DNA of 64,000 nt, taken from assembly GCA_036346395.1 (NCBI GenBank), contig CM070596.1, positions 2,046,001-2,110,000 on the forward strand, given 5' to 3'. Below, piece after piece: positions 48,379 to 60,449 of this stretch (the stretch's first letter is position 1; every line of letters begins with the position of its first letter). The DNA comes from Hsuehochloa calcarea (taxonomy: Eukaryota; Streptophyta; Magnoliopsida; Poales; Poaceae). The notes below the pieces were generated by a model. That model saw nothing but the letters and a program-made list of their open reading frames with translations, was not told the DNA's origin and did not search any database. A program made the position numbers and the translations under genes.

Positions 48379-49106
48379 GGAAGAAGTCCATGTAACACCC
48401 TAAACTTTGCTCGAAAGTTATTTAGCGCCCCAAACTACGAAACCAAACATTTGACCCCCCGAACATTGCAGTCCGGTTCAAATAACACCACGACTGGTTT
48501 CAAGGTAGTATTGCCAGCGTGGCATGATGAGTGGGTTGTTTTGCCACGTAAGATAATACACTAGCCAAGTTGGGTCAATTGCAGGTGGGGCCCATAGGAG
48601 TTTCTCCCCCACCGAGCTCCTGTAGCTCTTTTCATCTCTATTTTGATTTCGGGGAGAAACCCCTATGTGTCCCACCCAGGGAACCCAAAATCGACACGCC
48701 CATTTCCGTCAATGGTAGGGAACGATGTAATCGCCGATTACTGTTCAAACCGGAAAAAAACTGGATAAAAATCGTTTGAATTAGATTAAAAACCAGCCAA
48801 ATTTCAAAATGTGAAATTTGAATATGCAAAACCCGAGAAAACCGGATTTCTAATCCGCCCCCACGAGAATAGCAAGGGCGGTTGGATATTATTTCCTAGT
48901 CCCACTTGTCATTCACCTAAATTTGGCTAACGTGGCAAAACTATTCACTCATCGTGCCATGCGGGCAATACCATCATGCGAAACCGGGTCAGGGTGTTAT
49001 TTGAACTGGATTGCAAAGTTTGGGGGATTGAAAGTCCGGTTTCATAGTTCAGGGTGTGTTGGACGGACTTTCAAGCAAAGTTCTGGTTGTTATATGGACT
49101 TTTTCC
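48379..49106. mobile_element. TIR element with 9-bp target duplication (Mutator-like, non-autonomous)
   Basis: The left end starts GGAAGAAGTCCATGTAACA and the right end, reverse-complemented, GGAAAAAGTCCATATAACA. The inverted repeats continue with indels for more than 150 bases (AACTTTGCTCGAAAGTT against AACTTTGCTTGAAAGTC; GTGGCAAAAC-type text further in). TTTTTTATA flanks both sides (48370-48378 and 49107-49115), an exact 9-bp duplication as made by Mutator-like transposases. The 728-bp body has no coding sequence. It begins 146 bases after the LPA2 stop codon and so may lie in or next to its 3' untranslated region. Confidence 0.9.
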
Positions 49107-49115
49107 TTTTTTATA

Positions 49116-50380
49116 TCATAGAACTAAAACTATTGGTGGATGAGTGGATCTCTTATTCTAGCTTCCCAACAAGTTATTTGACAATTGACATCCCTCTAAT
49201 TAATTTTCTGTCTGCTATTTGTATCATATATGGAATATTTAAAGATGCATGGTTAGATAGATGTCCCTGGAGCTTTGCATTTTGAGTTTAAGAGATCAAT
49301 ATTGGTATATTCAAATTCTATAATCAGCAGTTGCATGCACACTGAAGTACAAGTTGGAAAATAAGTAATATTGCACAGAACAGCACTTCGTAATTAGGCT
49401 TTGATGAAGCTACAGCTTAAGAGCCTCATCATCACTACTAAGTTTATTTGTGTATGTACTTGATTGTTTTACATGCTTCGCGTCGCTATAGCCTATCCAC
49501 GTTATTTTAAAAGCATCCACTGTGTGTCCCCTTTTTAGATGAACTAGTTGTGGCCTTACTCCCAGCCAAGTGCTACGTATATTATACATATAAAGCTGTT
49601 AGAACTGAAAGGATTTGCAACTATGCTCTATGCATTTGTTAGAATGGTTTGCACATAACATATGACGAGAACAGTTTAAAGTTGGGCCTGTCATTTCAAA
49701 CAACATAAAGCACCAATTTTAGTAGGCTTGTCTCCCATTTTCCACAAACTGAGCAGCAATGCAATGCAACTGTCATACCATGGATCACCAACCAGCACAG
49801 TTGGCTGGGAGTGGTGCCACAGTGGCCACAACCACTGCATCAATGGCCTAACTCTCCTCTTTCTAGAGCTGATTTCATTCACCAACAGTTGGACCCAGGT
49901 GGAACGAGATGGTGTTTCAAGAACATTTCTGCTCATCTGTATTGCATGTTGCTTATAGAGCTTTATCCTTTCTGCGGCAACGGAAGATTCGAGTTCCTCA
50001 GGAATGTCAACAGGAGATGGACACGGCTACGGGGGGCGCCTTCGCTCAATGCTCTGGCAGCTATGTATGTATCATCTGAAGAGCCTACAAGGAGATAACG
50101 ATGCTTGTGGTGTTCGTAGGGGTTTATAAATGCGCTGCTTATATTGTTGAAGTTTCTGTTATCTAAAATCCTCTGAGAAATTGGTGTTTAGACCGAGTTG
50201 CGTTGGTTCCTTTTCTGTATCTGGGAGTTGCCTAACTTTGGTCTAGAAAAAAAACGAAGAATCATTTTGCCGTCCTGATTCGTATCGCATCTCGCCCTGC
50301 TCCTGCCCCGCCACGATTCCTCCCCGAATCGTTCACTGCCCGCGACCTCTCCAACAGGTATTGTTACGCAGGTGAGAATG
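49116..50380. other. Intergenic region between convergent genes, unassigned
   Basis: AT-rich to about 49690, then of mixed composition. Short frames at 49700-50100 do not match a family I know. A small GC-rich patch (50270-50360) precedes the FAR1-like piece and may belong to the same fragment. Confidence 0.4.
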
Positions 50381-50384
50381 CGAG

Positions 50385-50590
50385 GAAAGAGCGACGATGA
50401 TGTGAAGAAGCTCCTCATATTCCTCGATGAAATGTAAGCAGCGGGCAACAAATTTTACTATGACATTGCCGTCGATGAGAACGATGCCGTGAAAAATATA
50501 TTTTCAAGACTTTTAGAGACTGCATCACGTTTGACATGACCAACGGGACACACGTCTACACTACAGTTCAACACGAAACAGGAGTAGGAG
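50385..50590 (+). pseudogene. FAR1/MULE transposase-like fragment
   Basis: Plus-strand frames read DVKKLLIFLDEM, then after a stop NKFYYDIAVDENDAVKNIF, then in another frame DCITFDMTNGTHVYTTV. These fit, in order, the start of the MULE transposase domain in FAR1/FHY3-type proteins (FFYDIDVDEDNRVKNIFW and GDVITFDTTY in typical members). One stop and at least one frameshift break it, and it ends in a hexanucleotide repeat. It lies about 90 bases past the 3' end of the dehydratase coding sequence, on the opposite strand. Confidence 0.6.
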
Positions 50591-50611
50591 TAGGAGTAGG
50601 AGTAGGAGTAG
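50579..50611. repeat. (GGAGTA)n microsatellite
   Basis: About five tandem GGAGTA units join the FAR1-like fragment to the 3' flank of the dehydratase gene. Confidence 0.9.
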
Positions 50612-50673
50612 TTGGGGAGAACGAGCTGGCTGCAAAATGGCTCTCGGTATCGAAATCCGTCGTCGTTTCGGAA

Positions 50674-53600
50674 TCACATCAGGAAGTCCCTGGGGTCCGT
50701 GACATATCCCGTCAAGGCTGAAGCGGCCGCGGTGTAGGGCGAAGCGAGGTAGATCTGCCCTTCCTTGTGCCCCATCCTGCCCGGGAAGTTCCTGTTCGTC
50801 GTCGACACGCACACCTGTGTATTCAAATACATACCAAAACCACTCGTGTCAACAAGAGAATTGCAGGACACCTGACATTTCACTTTACACGCTGACGACA
50901 TCCCTGAATCCATGACAGATGTTCTACAGCATCTGCAGTTGCAACTGTCGTGGACGTGTAACAAGTGAAAGCGTGTACTCACGCAAACAAGGGCATCCCC
51001 AGACCCCAAACACAAGGATGTACTGGTGCTGCCCTGCTTGCTAAGGAGGAGCTCAAACCTACAAAGGGTGCATTTTTGTTTAGGGCTCCTAGCCATAATT
51101 TTTCACCAACACCCGTGAGAACAGCAACCGAGAGCATACAAGTGGCTTGGGCTAGCAATTCCATACCCGTAGTCCGCCTAAGTGAGATGGCAGCCAGCCA
51201 GCCAATAATGTAAAAATACGGCAGTTCCATATGCTGTTGAGACTTAAGACGACAGGAATTTGATTGGGACTCAAGATTGGATATCTTAATCTTTCGAGAA
51301 TCAAGATGCCTTAACACTTTGGGATTTACGTAAAATCATGGAAGCTTCCTTCTTCGTTTGTATCAAGTAACATGTCTATTCTACATAAATATTTGGAAAT
51401 TTCCGTAAGATACTTACCTTAGGTTCATTCATGCGTGCATATGTATCGCGAGGACCACCCAAACAAGCACCACAATTAGGGCTAGATGGTGTATCACAAC
51501 CAGCCTCTTCAAATATCTGGGAGCAAGTTTTGCCACCAGATCCTGGTATGGGGATGCTATATATGTCCATCCACACCTACAAAGATTTAACATTCTTTTC
51601 AGTAAACCCAAACTTCAAGATTGTTTCAGTATATTTTTACTGCAAATTATCACCTTTTGCGTCGCAGGAACGAGAAAAGTGGGAACTTTAACCTTCTTAC
51701 CCTGTATTAAGGAAACATTTCTAGTAAGTCAGCTAATCATGAAGTAGTGTGATTCGAGTATTGCTGCAACATATCACAGAAGTATATTTAGGTTTATGCA
51801 CAAAGAACAATTAAATGAATAGGATGGCTCAAGTTGCTTCAGCAAGTGTAATGGCAATACTTTGTGTCATTCAGTTACATGAGAGTCAATCAAGCTGAAA
51901 GTTCTTTTACGGTGAGGAGTATGCACAAATCATGGCAATGAGCCAAAAGGTAACCTCACCCTCTTCTATAAACACAAAACCTTGCTCACAACTTATACCA
52001 TACTAAACTCCAACCAAAGCCCAACTTAGTTTGATCCTTATACATATACTCCAAAGTCCAAAGCACGTCAACCCTTTTGGCCTTCAAAGTTTTGCATATT
52101 CTAAAGGTGCCTGTATGAAATCACTATTTTACTTTCTGCATTAATTTCAGTTGACCAATGAGGTGAACCCAAACCTGGTCCACGTTAGGCTCTTAGAGTC
52201 AGAACCTAAAAACCTGTGAGTAACCCAACCAACTGCCCAATTAATCCTAAAACTAGGTCCAACCCAACTCCCAGTGCATCCCAACCTATTGAACCTGTCC
52301 AGATAGTGATACTGGCCCACTGATTACAAGTCCAAGCCAAGCTTTGGTAGTCCACTACCAGGCCTTGTTACACACAATCTGCACCCTTTCTATTTTATTA
52401 ACTGCTATGCTGACTTCATAAAATGCAGAGGCAACATAGGAAACTGAAAAAAAACGATACAAGTACACAACCATTGACACGATCATACTCTGCAGGTTTC
52501 AGAATACATATAAGATATCTCAGTGTCTACCAACATGCATAAATAAACAAAACAATCTTGGCTATATGTCACCATGCTACAAGAATATAGGTTTTAAGCT
52601 TCTTACCGAAGCTAAGAACACCTTCGCAGCAGCAAAGAAGTCCTCGGTCTTACCACCAGTGCAAGAACCGATATAGACTCGGTCAATCTTGACATCTTTG
52701 CATTCTCTTGCTAGAGCACGGTTGTCAGGCGAATGTGGCTGTAGGTCCATGGAGATTACAGCTTTTTTTTAAAGAAAGTCAACAAAACGGATATAGAGAT
52801 AGCAAAATTCTACATTAACAGACCTTGGCAACTACTGGCTCCAATTTGGATACATCAAACCCAAAGTCACTAACAAATCTGAAAACAAAGTCAATCAAAT
52901 AAAAGAACAAAAGAAATCAACAGCTTGTGCATATGCCATATCACAATTCATAACATGACACGGGGAATACAGAATGACAAATCTCGAAGGAGAACACTAG
53001 GTAACAACATTCTGATTCTTGCATATAGGCAGTCAACTTTAAATCACAAGATCAGAAAACATGGACCATAGTTCATCTACATAGTAACATAGGCTTATAT
53101 ATCTATCCACCATACAGGAAGGATAGCGTATAAATGTGCAAGAACAGCCTAAATTTCCCAAAATGACGTCACCTATGAGAAGCTCCTAGAAGTAGCCAAA
53201 TCATGTTCATACTTAGCACTCTAGCAGGCTCTACATCATTGTGATAAGTTGAAGACAACAAAGAGTAGGGGGAAATAGTTGTTTCAAAGTTCTTTTAATG
53301 ACCTGCACATAGTATTATGAGATCCTTCTTTTTTAGTTGAACTAATCAATATACAAACTTATAAACCGAAGCAGCGAAAGCAGTGTTTATAAACAGACCA
53401 TACAGGTTTTTTCAACTCCCCCGTCATAAGGTCTTGACACCCTAGCAGCAAGCCATTTCTTATTAACAAAAGATAAACAGTCAGCATCAAACCTTTTCTC
53501 CAGAAAATGTTAGAAAAACACCCAGTTGGCCAGTTCTATAATAGACTAGCTGAATAACTAGCGTGAATCCTTTTATTCAATAAGTTCAAAGTTGACTAAC

Positions 53601-55825
53601 AAGTTGACTGAATTATGTGTATATATATCATGATCTAAAGGACAGCAAGAACAGGGACAGACTATAATCACCTGGCCTGAGCATCACTATAGGCAGGTTC
53701 ATATTCAACCGATGTCTTACCCTGCAGTGTACCAGGATGGAAGATATGAGGTCACAATTACCATGATGTAAAATATTGGAAACTAGTTATTTAAAATTCT
53801 TTCGCTCACTATTGTTGGAAACTTCACTTCGAAAAAAAAAACATATCGACTCAGCTCTACTATTGGCATTTCAGAGGCTAGTTCTATAGTTACCTCAAGG
53901 TACTTAAATGTAGTTTCATCAGCAGGCACAACACCATTCTTTCCACCAGCTTCAATAACCATGTTGCAAAGTGTCATTCGCTCTTCCATCTAGCACGTGT
54001 GCGAAACTAAGTTCATTTCACGTGGTATAACAATTAATTAAGCTAGTTATGAACATGGAACACACATTTAGACTATCTACAGTTGATCCAACGAACTCCA
54101 TCGATTTGTATGTTGCACCAGATACAGATATCTCGCCAATAATCTGTAAACAGCGATTACTAAGGGTGAGATGTCTCGATTACAACAAGAAAACCCTGAC
54201 AAAAAGAACAAATTTAGCATAACAACAATTATTTTGTAGGCTTACTTGCAAAATCAGATCCTTCGCAAGTAAATAAGGTGGCATTTCTCCGTCTAATGTG
54301 AACCTGATAGTTGGAGGCACCTGAAAATAAGTTTAACAGATCAAAACACTGTTTTCTTTTTCTGGAGGTAACAAAGTGTCTCCACGATATGATAAGAGGT
54401 AGCATGTCCAACAGCCGTTATTTCTGACATCAAGAATATATTTAATAAAATGCGGGAAGCACAAAGAATGTTCAAATATTGAAAATAAAAGGCATAACTG
54501 ATGTATGAATAGTGCTAATCGGATGCTACACCAAATATTTCTAGTATTCTTATGTTTGGATGAAATATAATTCGGATGGTCCAGTCTATAGACAAAATTG
54601 AACTTTTTACTACTTTTGTCAGATGTCTATCTTGACTTTTTATATTTGTACGAAGCCTGTGGGTTGCTAAAGTCTCATCATCGCATACATAAACAAATCC
54701 AGTAACTCCCAACACATCAATGATATAGAATCACAACTTCACATATACTGACAAACATATGTCGTTGCCCTTTTTTTCTGCAAGACTTGACTTTCAAATT
54801 CTATCTGGAAGTAATGAAAACTTATTGCATACCTTCAGAAGAGCCTTCCCGGTGCCCATCACAAAACCAGCATCAGTGTTTCCAATTCCAGTTGCAAATT
54901 GACCAAAGGCTCCAGCATTGCATGTATGAGAATCAGTACCAACGAGAACCTATACAACAATTGGATTATGTTAATCCTGTATCGTAATCCTGTACTTAGT
55001 AGTTAGTATAGTAAGTAAAGTACCTCGCCTGGTCTGCAGTGGCCTTCTTGGGCAAGCGCAATGTGGCAAACACCTTTGTAATCTGGATTTGCCTACAAAC
55101 AACTCAAAACATGTAAACTTTTTTAAACAAAAAACCTTTTTTTTCTTCAAAAGGAACATAAAACAGGTCTGATATGAAACAAACAAGCTATCGATTGAAT
55201 GAATCGATAAGGAAATGCATAGGCATACTCTGAAATCGCTCAGGTCCTTGATGTCGTAGAAGTACTTGATCTTCTGCTCCATACAGAAGTCCCTCAGAAT
55301 ATCAACATTCCGATTTGCTCGTTCGTCACTGGTGAAGATGTAGTGGTCCGGGATGATGACGACCTTCTCGCGGTCCCATACCTTGGCGTCCTCCCCAAAC
55401 TCCCGCTTGAAGATCCCGATGGTGCCCGGGCCGCAGACGTCGTGCGTCATCAGCACGTCGACGTCCACCCACACGTTCTCCCCGGGCTCCAGGCTCGCGC
55501 GCTCCGACGCCCGCGCCAGGATCTTCTCCGTCATCGTCATCGCGCTCTTCACCTGAACCGCACAGAACAAGAGGCGCATCAGCATCTGTACAGCAATAAC
55601 ATCGAGAACGACAGTTTGGGCGTCCCAGTTCGGGATACAAAAGCGTACGGATCCGGTGGAGGCCGGGGCGCGCGGCGCGCGGGCGGGTGTGGCAACGGCG
55701 AGGACACGTCCTGGACGAGCGCGCTGCTGCTGCGTCGGCGCCGCCGCGGCGAGCTCCTTCTTTAGCGAGGGGGGAACCTTGTGGGCGAAGGCCGCGGAGA
55801 CCTTGGCGGTGGAGATGGAGGTCAT
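50674..55825 (-). CDS. LEUC: 3-isopropylmalate dehydratase large subunit, chloroplast
   Basis: Thirteen exons, each with GT-AG borders and matching phase, give 506 residues: 55649-55825, 55229-55552, 55024-55092, 54833-54949, 54246-54320, 54066-54143, 53894-53989, 53672-53721, 52824-52878, 52607-52738, 51654-51701, 51418-51576, 50674-50814. The enzyme isomerises 2-isopropylmalate and 3-isopropylmalate in leucine biosynthesis; plant relatives also act in glucosinolate-type chain elongation where that pathway exists. An alanine/arginine-rich transit peptide occupies about the first 60 residues. Aconitase-family signatures include VLMTHDVCGPGTIGIF, VGTDSHTCNAGAFGQFATGI and TFKYLEGKTS. The three iron-sulphur ligand cysteines are C373 (GSCTGG), C442 and C445 (CGACLGG). 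An in-frame ATG exists upstream at 55894, but the chosen one has context GCCGCCATG and is followed directly by the transit peptide. Confidence 0.95.
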
Positions 55826-55845
55826 GGCGGCGCGCGGTCGAAGCG

Positions 55846-55936
55846 TCGAACACCTTGAGGTCAGTAGAGAGATTGGGGGTGGTGCTTCGAACACCTTGAG
55901 GTCAGAATGGGGTGATGTTGCTTATACTGAAAAGGT
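55846..55936. repeat. Short repeats upstream of LEUC
   Basis: A 19-base sequence (TCGAACACCTTGAGGTCAG) occurs at 55846-55864 and at 55887-55905. The second copy runs into a 36-base stretch (55901-55936) identical to 41459-41494 in a TIM21 intron. This lies 20-110 bases upstream of the dehydratase start codon, in its probable leader. Confidence 0.88.
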
Positions 55937-56669
55937 CGGCACCTGTGCGGGAGGAGAGGCGGGCTGCGGACATTTTAATATAGCTTATGTGAGAGGTAAT
56001 GTGTACGATTTGAAGCGTTCGATTGAGATCAGATGGTGATGGACGGCCTTTGGTAACCCATTCATTCTGGCTTTGATGTGGGTATGATCTATGCAATTGT
56101 TTTTTCCCTCACTTTCTCCAGGGAGAGAACTCGAATGATTTTTTTTTATTTTTTTATTTTTTTGCTAGAGGGAAGGGACTGCTAGAGTTGGAATAATTTG
56201 CTCGATGTATAATTCCAGTACTTAAATTACTTAACAGCCGGCAAGCATCTCTTGGTGATTTGCAAACTAAGGCAAGAGCAGAAGGATTTGATTTGATTTG
56301 ATTGGATTTCTTTGCCTGAAAGGACTGTGCCACACAAAGTACAGTCGCCTTACCAAGCCATCATGGTCCAGCACATCCATCCGTCCCTACATTTGCAAAC
56401 TTGTCCCCTACGTTTGCAAATCTGCAAACTTGACTCCTACGTCTTCTTAAGGCAACTTGTCCTTAACTAAACTACACACGAGACATGTATCATGCTCACG
56501 TGTAGTTGTGGAGTTAGAAAGCTTTTAATAGGAGTACATATTTTATGCACAAGTCTTAAGTTTTGTTCAATAAATTTATGTTTAGCCTTGTTACCTGTAT
56601 ACTCTGCAAGTCCTAGTGTCATTTCAGTCAATCAGCGGGACTTCAAGGGCCTTAAGGCAAGGTCCGGAC
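55937..56669. other. Upstream region of LEUC, unassigned
   Basis: Intergenic sequence with a poly-T tract at 56140-56165. It should include the promoter of the minus-strand dehydratase gene. I see no certain element. Confidence 0.4.
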
Positions 56670-57363
56670 TAGTGGTGGGCATTGGTAGGGCCGACGCAGA
56701 TCTGAACCGTCGTGCCGGGCGCGTCGTCGTGCGTCGGCTCGGCCGGCCACCCTCCGTGTCGTCTTGCCGCCTTGTCTTGGTCGAGGCCAAGCACGACCCA
56801 AAACCCCAGATCTTGGGACCGTCTTGGCCCAAGTTCAACCCTAAGTAACTATAGACGCGTGGGGAGGAGAGGAGAGAGAGGGAGGAGGGGGACCAACGGT
56901 GCGTGGAGAGGAAGGGCGACGATCGGCGTGTGGGGGAGGGAGGCGGTTGGAAGTGGAGGAGAGGAATCAGTGAATATGATTAGGGATTGGGAATTTAGGA
57001 GCTGGGGCTCGGGAGAAAGGGTGGGGATGGGGATGGGGGTTGGGGGAGGCCGGGAGGGATGTTGGGTCAGACCGGGTAGAAGAATGGGTGATTGGTTGAG
57101 CCAGGCCGATGTGGGGGGTGATTGGGCCGGTAGAGGAGGATTAGGCTATAACAGAAAGGTTGGGTCTATTTCATGTCGTGTCGTGCTGGGCCAAGCCCAC
57201 TTAATGGATGTGCGCCTAATGGGCGCATTCTTAGGCCCGGCCGGCCGTTTCAGTCTTAGTGACGGCCGACCACCACGTGTCGTGTCGTGCCGTGCTTAGA
57301 CCATAAGCGTCTCGAGCCGTGGCTCGGGTCGACTTCGAAAAAGTCTGCCCAAGTCCCACTCTA
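56670..57363. mobile_element. Non-autonomous hAT element, 694 bp, second copy
   Basis: The left end reads TAGTGGTGGGCATTGG and the right end, reverse-complemented, TAGAGTGGGACTTGGGC, the same termini as the element at 44052 but inverted. The 8-mers GTCCGGAC (56662-56669) and GTTCGGAC (57364-57371) flank it and differ at one base. GTGCCGTGC-type subterminal repeats and a GA-rich core correspond to the CT-rich core of the other copy. It has no transposase. Confidence 0.9.
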
Positions 57364-57592
57364 GTTCGGACCTCTTTATGTGCTTACATTTATCGGGGTG
57401 TCGTTTGTTGTCGGTATAGTTGTAAACCTCATTTGCTTCATGGGCTCTAAGCCTGATCTGCCTTGGCGACCCAAATTGTGATGTATTAAAGTAAGTACTC
57501 AAAGGATGCCACGTGGAATACGACCATGCGTGATCAGATGGCAAGACCATCAGATTTAACAAGGTAAAATAAAACAAGCTTCCGTTGAAGAA

Positions 57593-57799
57593 TGTAGTAG
57601 CAGTATGAATCCAATCAACTAATTACCACACAATAGACAATCGACAAAGAGACAAACAATATAGACACAATATGGGGAACCTCTTTATTAATAGATTGGT
57701 CTTTTTCTAAGTACAATGAGATCCTATTTAAAGACTAAAACCCACTGGGGACAATTTCGGTATTACGCCCATCAACTCTTAAATCAGGGTTTCTCAACA
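57593..57799 (-). mobile_element. Copia LTR (3' LTR), 207 bp, with adjoining interior
   Basis: On the minus strand the LTR runs from TGTTGAGAAACCC (57799) to CTGCTACTACA (57593), TG...CA termini. It is preceded by GGCATTTGCCTAAGGGGGAG, a polypurine tract, and by AT-rich interior (57800-58200) of the kind found before the 3' LTR in Copia families (GTGGGTTTTTCC, GTTTTTAACAAGGCAAC). A 5' LTR and pol were not found, so the element is truncated. Confidence 0.8.
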
Positions 57800-58590
57800 C
57801 TCCCCCTTAGGCAAATGCCGCGTTATGCATATATCTCATTAAAAACTCCTATAAAAAAACCCAGTAAGAAAATAGGGACTAGAGACTAGAGAAAAGAGTA
57901 CATTGCATCTGTAATCTCTATTGCATCGTTGCCTTGTTAAAAACATTTATGTGAGAAATCTTTTGGAAAAACCCACTAAAGGAGGGAAAAGTGCAACCTC
58001 TTTACTTTCTGGGTTAATCTTCAGGATTTACGTAAAACTTTAGAACCTTAAGTGGATTATGATTTAGGGGATTCTCTCCCTGGGCCCTGCAACTCTTTAA
58101 GTCGTTTCATTCTAATACCACGAATGCATCGTTAGAAACTGGGCGTAGGCAAAGACTTAGTGAATAAATGCAAATGCATATGTCCATTGTCATTATCACG
58201 ATTCATCATTGTCAACATTAACAGAGTAGTCTCATTACTCACCGTGTCCCAACATTATTCCCATCAACATATGAACATTATAATGTAAGCATTATCATGT
58301 AAACATTATCATGTCGCGCAAACATCACATATTTCATAGCATTCATAGGATATCGCTATATCATGCACTTGCCTGTTAACCAAGCGGAGCGGAATAACGT
58401 GCGGACGACGTCGTTCCCGAACCTCCACCTGTATAGGTAGTCGACCGGACTCAAAACAGTACAACAGTATAAGTACACTTACAGACAACAAGGTCCTACA
58501 CGCAAAACGACACAACCAAACCCCTTCCAACGACACTGTCCTGCTGACCTAGTGTCCGAAAAATATTAATAATAAAGGGTTTAAGGATCG
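57800..58590 (-). other. Copia interior remnant and unassigned AT-rich sequence
   Basis: The part next to the LTR belongs to the Copia element. From about 58250 I cannot say where it ends. No coding sequence is recognisable. Confidence 0.4.
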
Positions 58591-59690
58591 CGTTGAAAAC
58601 TAGCAAATAAAAATTTACCGGCGCACCTTTTTTTCCTCTTTTCTTTCTTTTCTTTTTTTCTTCCCTTTCTCTTCTTTTTTCTTCCTTTCCTCCTAGCCAA
58701 GCCATCCACGCCTTGACCTTATCTCCTCACCCCTCTTGCCGACTCCCCTCCTCTCTATCTCTCGCTCTCCTCACTCTCTCGTTCCCCTCTCACTCTCTCG
58801 TTCCGTCGCCTCATCCCCTCCTCCTGGCGATTCCCCTCCGTAGAAGACGGCCTTGTAGCGTCGCCTCGCCTCCGGCCGTGCGGCACGCCGTGGCGCCACC
58901 TCCAGGCCACCACCCCCACTCAGTGCATCCTCTCCGCCTTCGCAAGCCGCGCCTAGATCCGCCACGGTGCAGCTTCCGGGCCGCCTCGCCGGACCCTTTC
59001 TTCTTGGTCGCCGGCTGATCGCTCAGCGCCACTGTCGTGCCGCCTCTGCTTGCAGTGCGCTCCAGTGCCACCTCCCTTTGGCTCCCACTGGCGTGGTGGC
59101 GCGCCCTTGCGCCCGGCTCGGCCTCCGGCGCCGTGCGCCTCCTGAGCCACCACCCCACACTCCACCCAGGAAGTTCTACTCTCCTCCTCTTACGTTATGC
59201 ATCCTAGTGTTGGGCCAAGCTTGCTTGATCGGGATGGAGGGATAGGGTACCTACTTGGTTTGCGGTTAAGGGGTGGGACGCGGCAGCGATGTCGCATGTG
59301 GTGGCCGGAGCTGCTCCCTTGGGGTGCTCTCCTCTGCTTCCTGGCTCCCTGGCAGTTCCTCCTCCTCTTGCTCCCTGGCTCCCTTGCTGCGGTTGCTGGC
59401 CTTGCCTTTGGCTGAGAAGAAGTGGGAGGAGGGGAAGGGTACTGGGGTGCTTTCCCTGTAGTGGCCGTGAAAGAGGAATGGTTTCAGGAGGAAATGTGCT
59501 GCTGTCTGGGGAGGGAATGAATCTGGGGGGCTCGTCTATTGGCTTTGCTGCGCTGGTTTTGAGCTGGCTGGGGCTGGCATTTGGGCAGGGGAAATGCACC
59601 GGCCTGGGGCTTGGTTTTATCTCTCTCTCTCTGTTGGTTTTCTTACCAGGGAAGGTAAATTGGTAAAATTTTATTCTCACTGTTTAGTTT
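58591..59690. other. Pyrimidine tract and GC-rich segment, unassigned
   Basis: A T/C-only tract (58625-58690) leads into about 500 bases of GC-rich sequence (58700-59200), then G/T-rich sequence to 59660. Frames are open on both strands but give proline-, leucine- or arginine-rich peptides without domains. It resembles either a grass gene leader or the GC-rich part of an LTR such as that at 32.2-33.1 kb. I cannot decide. Confidence 0.35.
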
Positions 59691-59720
59691 CCCTCCTTTG
59701 CAATTTCTACTGGCATTACA

Positions 59721-59807
59721 AACAAACTGACTCTTCAGTTCTTACGCTCACACAATTAAAGCTAACAAACTGACTCTTCAGTTCTCATGCTCACATAATT
59801 AAAAGCT
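59721..59807. repeat. 43-bp tandem duplication
   Basis: AACAAACTGACTCTTCAGTT occurs at 59721 and 59764, followed in both by CT(T/C)A(C/T)GCTCACA and AATTAAA. Confidence 0.9.
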
Positions 59808-59809
59808 AA

Positions 59810-60448
59810 CAAAAGACTGATTAACTTACTAGCACAAAGCCCCAAGAATCACCCACATACTAACAGATTTGTGATGTGAACATAAATAGAAAAACATATT
59901 TAGACTGGTCACATTTCGAAGCTTCTGGCAACAGGATTAACTTCTTCAGGGAGGAAAGAATGAGCGAAGACCGGGAGGGGAAGAAGGGTCCATGAAGAAG
60001 AAGGCGACATGGAGCTCGAGGTGGTCTAGGGTTTGGTGGAGTGGCCAGCCCTCAACCGATCTACACCGTTGGTTTACTAATCCCGTGATCTCATGGCTGG
60101 GCAAGCATTGTGGCAACCGACCCATGAGGCCCATTGACCGATTGACACGTGGTTTATTCATGTGAACAGGTCGAACGGAGCCAGCTGGCGCACTGCAATT
60201 GGAGGACTAAATGCACGGCAGCTGCCTGAGCTCGCCATTCCTTGCGGGGTTTAGGGAGTAATAGATATATCTTATGATCGTGCTAATAATATAATATGGC
60301 CACAGTGAAATGGACCCAATTGCATGTGAATACTTTGGAAATCGTAATTAAGTAAATGCTTATACACTCTTCTCAAAATACATTATAAACTATTTTCGCA
60401 ATAAAACAAAATAACTATGGTTTGCTCCGCAAAATATTATTAGAAATA
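59810..60448. other. Intergenic, nothing recognised
   Basis: A short GC-richer patch (59950-60020) with purine-rich text does not match a known feature. Confidence 0.4.
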
Positions 60449-60449
60449 A

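Noticed and set aside
55826..55894. Upstream in-frame ATG for LEUC at 55894
   Set aside because: It would add 23 residues before an already good transit peptide, and the repeated 19-base patch lies in that stretch. The ATG at 55825 has a better context. Not fully excluded.
58713..59666. Candidate gene in the GC-rich segment
   Set aside because: Open frames on both strands, no domain, no supported splice structure; kept as unassigned.
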